Below, in pieces: positions 57,229 through 64,000 of a DNA stretch of 64,000 nt. Under the pieces are notes generated by a model. It searched no databases. It was not told the DNA's origin and worked only from the letters and a program-made list of their open reading frames with translations. Position 1 is the stretch's first letter. Each line of letters opens with the position of its first letter. The DNA is from Dimorphilus gyrociliatus (taxonomy: Eukaryota > Annelida > Polychaeta > Dinophilidae), in the NCBI GenBank assembly GCA_904063045.1, contig CAJFCJ010000005.1, positions 1,581,167-1,645,166 of the forward strand. Direction: 5' to 3'. A program made the position numbers and the translations under genes.

Positions 57229-60200
57229 TTACTTTGGATGTACAACGTTTCGATGTTTGCTAAACATCGACTGCAAAGAATAGAACTTTCCAGTTGATAT
57301 TTTTTTACGTTTAGCTATAGAATTTGTAGTTTGTTCAATTGGAGAATACATTGGATGTTCACTCGAAAATGATGAAGTTATTTCGTCTTTTACAATCATT
57401 CGTAATTTTTGTAATCGTTGAAGTAGTAAACTATGAAATTTCACTGATGTATCTTGCATCTTCTTCTCTTTATACTCGTAATAAGTTTGCAGGAATATTT
57501 TCAGAATTAACCAAAGTAAAGGCGTACAAAGAACAACTAAAGTTAAGAGTAAAAGAGGTCTAAGGTAATAGAATTCTATTAGATAATCGTAATAACCATT
57601 TTCTAAGGAAAACAATAATAATATGTTAAACTTGCATTTTCTCATTCATCTTTTAATATCAAAAATACCGTTTGTTGTTGTGTATCTTGTACATGGATTC
57701 TTTATCCAGGCATTCCTGAGATGCATTATCCTACCAGCTATTCCCATGTCGTTCAAATGTTCCCTAAATTGTTCGATAAACGGAAAATCTCTTCGAAACA
57801 ACCAACCGAGTTTAACTTGGACTATAAGATCTCTCATTACTTGAATTTTACACGATCTAAGACTAATTTCTAATTTTAGCTGCTCAACATCACCAATGAT
57901 AGCTATACTGCTGCCTTTATTATTTCCTCCCATCTCAATCATCAAGTTAAAAGCTTCAGTTAGGTTTGAATAAACAATTGATCCTAATCTCTCTATTTTT
58001 TTATAAATTCTCCAACTCGTTGATCCTTTTGAACTATTACGTAATATCTCTTTAAGTGTAGTAGTATTTTCGATAGCAAAAATTACATTATCATCTTCTA
58101 TAATATCGTCCAAACTACGAATAAACACTAAGAAATTGAATAAAACTATTAGACTATTTGCCCAAGATAGAACTAATAATCTTTGCCTTTGTTATTTAAC
58201 GCTCTTGAAGATGATAGATAACATATTAAATTTTGAAAATAAAGAAACATTAATAACCAACTGAACAACCACCAACTTAAATAACTTAATTTTAACGTTT
58301 TTGAACGCGACATAACATTTAGATGCTAATTAAGGAAAAGAGATTAAAGAGTTAATTGATATAAAGCCTTGATTCATACTTACTCTACCAAAAACTGAAG
58401 AAATTACAAAGTACCAATGATTATGAAATTGTAATCTGTGATCAGTATATAATTTAAAGTTTGGTATCTTATTCCAATCTAAATATTGAATTGCGGAAAA
58501 GAGAATTATTGATATAAACATACAGAGAATTATAGTAAGCCATAGTGAATTTGTAAATGGTAACAATAGACTGTAGTTTTTATGAATATTTAAATATATA
58601 AATGATTTTATAATTTATGCATTTTTTTAATTAATTTGTATTACAATGGAGTTTTTATATCTATTGTTTCTTTCAAAACTGCTATTTGTATATCATGAAA
58701 GGAAGTTTCAATAAATTCCATATTAGGTCTCTTATATAGTCCATTAATCGTTAAATCTACTTCCTGTCAATATAATTTACTATACTTTTGTAATTGACAT
58801 AATTGTCAATGAATTGTTTAGTTATACCTTATTGTATATGCCGGATAGTAACTCTTTTTGAGTGGGATAATTAACATACTTGACCTCAAATCTTAATTTT
58901 TCCCTTATCTTTAAAAGAAAGATATTTAGTTTTCTCAGAGTAATATGCAAATTAGATAACTTCATTAAATATATCGAACATATAGCCTTCGCAAAAACTG
59001 TCTTCTTTATCAGAACAAGTAATCTTTGGACGATTCAATAAGTCTTTCTAAGAAAAATAAGATTAAAATATTTTTGACCTAGATTCAAAAAATTATAATT
59101 TAGATTGCAGTATTGCTATTACATTGCAGCATATTCCTAATTTTATTGTTATATTGAACAGATCATCATTAATGTCAAGGGGAATCGTTGAAACTCTTCC
59201 GGGGAATATTGTATTTCTGAAAATTTCTATTTGACCAGTTTCTATAAAAGGATATTGCCGATTCTCTTCCGGAAATATTCTCCAAATTCCAACCTAAATT
59301 AGAAGAAAGTCCTTTAAAGTGTTAATTTTTAAACCTTAAGCTTACTTCTACTTTCTTCTTCTTTTGAACATTTAAAAGTATATAATACTCCATATTTAGA
59401 CAGTGTCTTGCTCTATGAAATATGAAAGACTGGTGTAGTAATCCGTCATCAACTCTGAGCTAATTTATACTTGGAAAGTGATTATTATAGAATTTCTTTT
59501 AATAAAAATATTAATACATTTAATATACTTTCAAGAAGATATAATCCATTTGCTGTTGCTCTTTTCGGAAATGAATTTGAACAGGCGTCTTCCATTTCTA
59601 CAGTATGAAAGTTAACATTGAGATGCGAGAGAGAATGGATTAATGCTTCCGTGGCAACTTTCATTTGGTCGTACGCCATCATTTGATGATACTATGCAAG
59701 TACCAATTAAATAATTAAATAAGCAATATGATGTATTGCGGAATGATGGATACATACACAAACTTCAACAGCTCCATTTATACATATATTGAAATGTTGC
59801 AAATTTTTTCTCTCTAATAGCATCCTTCTCTCCTTAAATAGATCGTCGTCCGACTTATCAATGCTACTTTTTTGAGGAACGCTAAAAGTAAAAAGACCAG
59901 TGAACCTAGTCCTTGGATCCAACTTATCGTAATCCTTAAAAAGGGTTTAGCATCAATTACAAATTAGAAAGATAGAGAAAAAAATTGGTAGATTGACAAA
60001 CTTTAGGATTTAATATTTTCAAATAGACCCAAACATAACCAGGAGTGAATAATCCTCTAAAATAGGCCTCTTCAAGTATAAAATTCAATCTATTGAGATT
60101 TGTATTGACTAATATGATTGCAGATTCTATTTTGAATTATAATAAAAAACTGTTAAAACATCAGAAACAAATGAAAAAAATACTTTCCAAATAGCTTTAT

Positions 60201-61263
60201 CTGGGTGAAAATATTATCAATACCATTAATAGTTTTAATTGTGTCATTCTCGTAAAATTCTATATCAATAATAAGGATTTCATTCATAAACGCTCTTTTA
60301 ATAAATGCGTAAAGTCCTTCAGCATCTATATCATTTATCGCTACAAATTTTTTCCAGGAAAACGTCATCATAAGTGAAAATGCCATTTCCTCCGAAAAGA
60401 GTGGGTAAGGTTTCATCTAGTGATTAATTAGAAACTTTTTATTAGTTATTAATTTTAATACTATGCATATATTACTACTTTAACGAGATAGAAATATTCG
60501 TAATGTTTCTCGTATAGAGCTAATTCATCGTCGAATGATGATATTTGAACTACATCTAAATTACGTATGAGTGGATATGTATATTTAACTAGTGAACCAT
60601 TATTGGGGCCAATAATTATTGAAGATCCAGTAGATAATAAACGACAAACTATCGTTATAAAAGAAAATGATGACAAGATCATTATTTTCTTATTATCATT
60701 CTTATATTTAAACCTGCAAGTTGAACGTCGGAAATGGGATGACTATTGACCTCTTCGAATATTAATCGAACGTAAACTTTTCTAGTTGTAACAATTGAAT
60801 GAATACGACAAACTCCCGATCTATAAGCATTTTTTATCAGTTCTAAATCCTCATGTAAATCTTTCAACAATACAATTCCTAAATGTGATATCATAGTTAA
60901 TTAAAGACCCTAATAGATTGAAAATGAATGAGAACCAATTGTAAAATTGATACTAGTCTGTTCAATATTCTTGCAGAATATAATATCGTCATCTTTCAGG
61001 AAAGGTCTAGCATCAGGTTTAGCAACTTCTGTACAAAAATTCCACCACCAAGGTTTACTGCAATCTTCTGCAAAGTATTAAAAAGTTAATGAAGAGTATG
61101 TAGTATGTTATTTTCTTTTTTTTTTAAAAAGAAAAAATAAACTTTTCATAAATGATGCACAAGTTTTATTTTGATCATTGCAGCTTAAAGAGTACTTAGT
61201 CTCTCCTTTTATAACATTCAAACAAATAAATAAGAACAGTATGAATAATCTATAAAAAATCAT
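57229..61263 (-). CDS. Divergent ionotropic glutamate receptor subunit
   Basis: Seventeen exons (transcript order): 61263-61143, 61067-60954, 60878-60714, 60648-60479, 60416-60184, 60089-60002, 59934-59764, 59691-59518, 59459-59346, 59293-59123, 59047-58961, 58908-58828, 58763-58645, 58570-58384, 58325-58187, 58127-57669 and 57602-57229; 988 residues. Signal peptide MIFYRLFILFLFICLN. The amino-terminal domain has SSIIIGPNNGSL, LFTPGYVWVYL and VGIWRIFPEE. Ligand domain S1: EGYMFDIFNE and EVDLTINGLYKRP. M1 is LWLTIILCMFISIILFSAI; the pore helix is HNHWYFVISSVFGR; M3 is YLSWWLFSWLLMFLYFQNL. S2 includes FIRSLDDIIED and NSSKGSTSWRIYKK. M4 is LRPLLLLTLVVLCTPLLWLI. The usual SYTANLAAFL gate is replaced. 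A ligand-gated channel is likely; the ligand is unclear. Confidence 0.85.
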
Positions 61264-61355
61264 CGATATCTTTCAAATTGTACTCTTCCTTTGCGTTACG
61301 TTCAATAAGGTATTTCAAAATTGGAATACAACTATCGAAACGTTTATTTATGAAT

Positions 61356-62709
61356 TTATAACAGTGAATAATGAGAACTTGAATGTGACGTTTTAGTAAA
61401 GCGTCTACTCTTTTTACTTTGTTTCTTTAATTCTTTTAGAGTTTTTGATAGATTTCGAATAAAATTCTTTATCTTTTTAAAAACAGAACGTATAATTAAT
61501 TAAACAATAGATTTTCATTGTTCGATTTATAACGCCTTACTCTTATTATCTGATCACTGATATCTTTTGTCATTGGTGGAGGATGTTTCTGAAATTCTCT
61601 CGTCATAAAGTATAGATTGCTTATAGATCTGTTTAATATGCAAATTAGTTAATTATCTATTCATAAATTTGTAGTATTTACAATTTTATTTGTCCAATTA
61701 ATAATTGTTTCTGTTGTATTGATTTAATTCGATGCTCTTTCAAATAATCTTGTCTAAGAGCTTCGTGTCTTGCCTTTTCCATATTCAACTGCAAAGCTGC
61801 AGCGTGGTTATTGTAATCTAAAATTTCATTTTCAGTTTTCTTTTTATGAGGATATTTGCTTAGTTTATCATCAGATTAGACTTTAGCTAAAAAATTACCT
61901 GAATTTGACGAAGATTCTCTTCTCTCTTCTCAGCTTCTTCTCTCTGACATTGCAGTTCTCTTTTCATCAAATCCTTAAGTAGATTAAGTAGATTATATCT
62001 ATCAGTTCTATTAATTTATGTAAAAGAGACACAATACTTTATGAGTAGCTTTTAAACTATAATATCTATTCATCATATCGTCTATACTATCGAAATTTTC
62101 CGATTGATTAGCAACTTCTTGTAGGAAAGTTTCATAAATCTTATGGTCAGCAATGAGATTATCTACATGACAAATTTGATTCAAAAGGTCTAATGCCCTA
62201 TTTTGTAAACTTAAAAAGGTAGAATGTAATAATTTTCTTATTAATTTATTATAATTAGAAAACCTGTCTAATTTTTGTTTTTTAATTTTCATTTGCTCTT
62301 TCTCTATTGAACTTTTTAGCTTCTCCTTTTCAATTTTCTGTTGATTATCCTATTGTTTTTTTTTTGTGAAAAGACGATATTATAATAGAAATACTACTAA
62401 TGTCAAATAGCTAATATAACTTTAAGTAATTTATTATATTTCGCTATATATTGTTGAAGCTCGGACTCTTTTTTTTCAATATCTTTCTTTTTTCTATCTA
62501 ATTCATCCATGGTTAAATTATATTTCTGTTTTACGAGCAAGAGGAAAGATAGAAGGATTAAGATAGACGACAATGATAACTTGAGAAAACAAGAGAGTTA
62601 CTTTTTTTTCATCTTCTAAAATTGAATCGAATAATTTAATATCCCGTCTTGTATTTAATAGTTTCTGTGCATGCGTAATCATATTTATGCTTGTTTCGTC
62701 TGCCTCCAT
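61356..62709 (-). CDS. CCDC42: CCDC42/CFAP73 family ciliary coiled-coil protein
   Basis: Eight exons (transcript order): 62709-62602, 62525-62421, 62349-62264, 62209-62038, 61973-61899, 61839-61682, 61628-61541 and 61472-61356; 302 residues (family about 308-316). Almost all is charged coiled coil, for example KDIEKKESELQQYIAKYN, DNQQKIEKEKLKSSIEKE, HKIYETFLQEVANQSENFD, MNRYYSLKATHKDLMKREL and ENEILDYNNHAAALQLNMEK. Spacing between the blocks matches vertebrate CCDC42 once the 54-bp intron 62210-62263 is removed. Family members belong to the MIA complex region of the axoneme or the sperm head-tail coupling apparatus. CFAP73 versus CCDC42 is not settled here. It lies 111 bp after the GART stop and 92 bp before the glutamate receptor start, all on one strand. 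Confidence 0.85.
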
Positions 62710-62820
62710 TGTTCAATTTCTTTCTCACAATATATAAATATGTTTAGATTTAAAATTTTAAAATATCAATTTCGGCCTATAAAAGTGTATTGAAATTATT
62801 ACTTTATAGTAATAGGAACG

Positions 62821-64000
62821 TTATTTCCATATAATTTTGTTATTTTCAAGATCCAAAGTAACTTTTCCCGAAGTAACCAACTGCAAGGCTTTTGGGAAAG
62901 CTCTATGTTCAACTTCTTTTACTCTAGCGGCTAAACTCTCCTCCGTATCATCCGAATAGACTGGAACGCTTTCTTGACAAATAATAGCTCCAGAATCGAC
63001 TTCTTCTTCAACGAAATGAACTGAACAGCCTGATATTCGAACACCAGCGGACAAGACTAATTTATGAGCATTAGCTCCCTATTAATAATGAACGAAAATA
63101 TTGCTAATTTAATCCGTATTCTTACATTCTATACATATAAATATAAATTACGAAAATTAACCTTAAAAGAAGGTAATAAAGATGGATGAACATTTAAAAT
63201 TCTTCCTCTCCATCTATTAACAAATCCTCCCGAAAGAATTCTCATAAATCCAGCCAGACATATAGTATCAATTTGAAATTCTTCTAGAATTTCACTGATA
63301 GCATTATCAAACTTTTCCCTAGATGAATATTTTCTATTTTGAACAACAATTGATGGAATACCTGCATCAAAGGCTCTTTGGAGGCCTTTAACATTTGGCT
63401 TATTTGAAATCACAACACGAATTTCAGCCGAACTGCCTGGTTTAGCGCATTCATTAATTAAAGCTTGTAAATTAGTCCCTGAGCCCGAAATAAGAACAGC
63501 TACATGTTTTTTCATTCTACTTCTATAGGAGTATCCCATTGCAGAGCCTCTCAATCGTACAGGAAAATTCTCAATATGTACTCTTTCTATTGCATTTTTA
63601 GCAATTTTTCCGACAATTGTAGACGGTAAACCTCCATCCTTAAGGATGGAAACAATTTTTTCAGCATCGCTTTCCTCAACAACAAGTATTCCTCCTAAAC
63701 CACAATTAAATGTCTTTAACATTTCAACTGGATCAATTTTACCCTGAAAAGAAGAAATCGATTAATAATACTAATAATCAACCTTCAGTCTTTCGATAAA
63801 CTGTACACTTTAGATAAAATACTTACTATTTCGGCTAATATACCAAAACTTGGAGGAATAGTCCAATCATTTGCATTCAAATAGGCATCTAAATTTTCTG
63901 GTAATACTCGAACTAAATTTCCGGGTATACCTATAAATAATATAAAATAAGAAATCTTATTTTAAAAGTATATCAAGGTCAAACCTCCTCCTGTAATATG
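62821..64000 (-). CDS. GART: Trifunctional purine biosynthesis protein GART, C-terminal part (partial)
   Basis: Visible exons (transcript order): 64000-63985 (runs off the window), 63930-63827, 63743-63162 and 63078-62821. The first part is the end of the AIR synthetase domain: HITGGG, IPGNLVRVLPENLD, WTIPPSFGILAEI, then KTFNCGLGGILVVEES. The last part is the GAR formyltransferase: start VAVLISGSGTNLQALINE, catalytic Asn/His in ILNVHPSLLPSFKG, ICLAGFMRIL, and the Asp in FVEEEVDSGAIICQESV. The stop is at 62821. The enzyme carries out steps 2, 3 and 5 of de novo IMP synthesis in the cytosol. The order of the two domains agrees with animal GART. Splice phases agree. The 5' part lies beyond the window. 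Confidence 0.93.

Overview
The window is eukaryotic nuclear DNA. It is AT-rich and gene-dense, with many GT-AG introns of roughly 45-75 bp and long multi-exon genes on both strands. The gene set includes CBFB, MOV10L1, a UGA-containing selenophosphate synthetase, SLX4, DCST1, an ionotropic glutamate receptor and a cytosolic carboxypeptidase. This points to a bilaterian invertebrate with a compact genome. A small lophotrochozoan such as an annelid is my best guess, but that is inference and not proven by the sequence. All gene models were spliced by hand from reading frame, splice dinucleotides, intron phase and family similarity.

Layout, left to right. 60-645 (+): 3' end of PCYT2. 1907-10585 (+): a giant acidic repeat protein of about 2,560 residues. 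12455-13171 (+): CBFB, with a possible extra coding segment downstream (13199-16147). 16902-26143 (-): an AGBL2/3-type tubulin deglutamylase with alternative first and last exons. 27798-29187 and 31385-32455 (+): two C2H2 zinc-finger genes that appear to share an N-terminal module. 32917-35824 (+): SLX4. 36058-36507 (-): an unknown membrane protein. 36919-38324 (-): PHYHD1. 38560-42721 (+): MOV10L1. 43135-44496 (-): selenophosphate synthetase with an in-frame UGA. 45274-46840 (-): NSUN5. 46995-50077 (+): DCST1. 50593-52921 (-): a TMBIM/Lifeguard protein. 53286-56491 (-): ELAC1, with an NHL-repeat gene (54444-55961, +) nested in one intron. 56819-57142 (+): a small coiled-coil protein. 57229-61263 (-): a divergent ionotropic glutamate receptor. 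61356-62709 (-): a CCDC42/CFAP73 ciliary protein. 62821-64000 (-): 3' part of GART.

The genes do not form one pathway, but reproduction and cilium functions recur: MOV10L1 (piRNA), SLX4 (recombination), DCST1 (sperm-egg fusion), AGBL (axonemal tubulin) and CCDC42/CFAP73 (flagellum). Several neighbours are very close: divergent NSUN5/DCST1 with 154 bp between start codons, divergent PHYHD1/MOV10L1 with 235 bp, and the same-strand run GART, CCDC42, iGluR with gaps of only 111 and 92 bp.

The most notable observations are these. The selenophosphate synthetase gene has its UGA at the catalytic Sec/Cys position, followed after 8 nt by a strong stem-loop. The two adjacent zinc-finger genes carry a similar N-terminal module I do not recognise. 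The glutamate receptor has a non-canonical channel-gate motif. Several transcripts contain phase-symmetric micro-exons or stop-free introns whose length is a multiple of three, which would let isoforms differ without losing frame.
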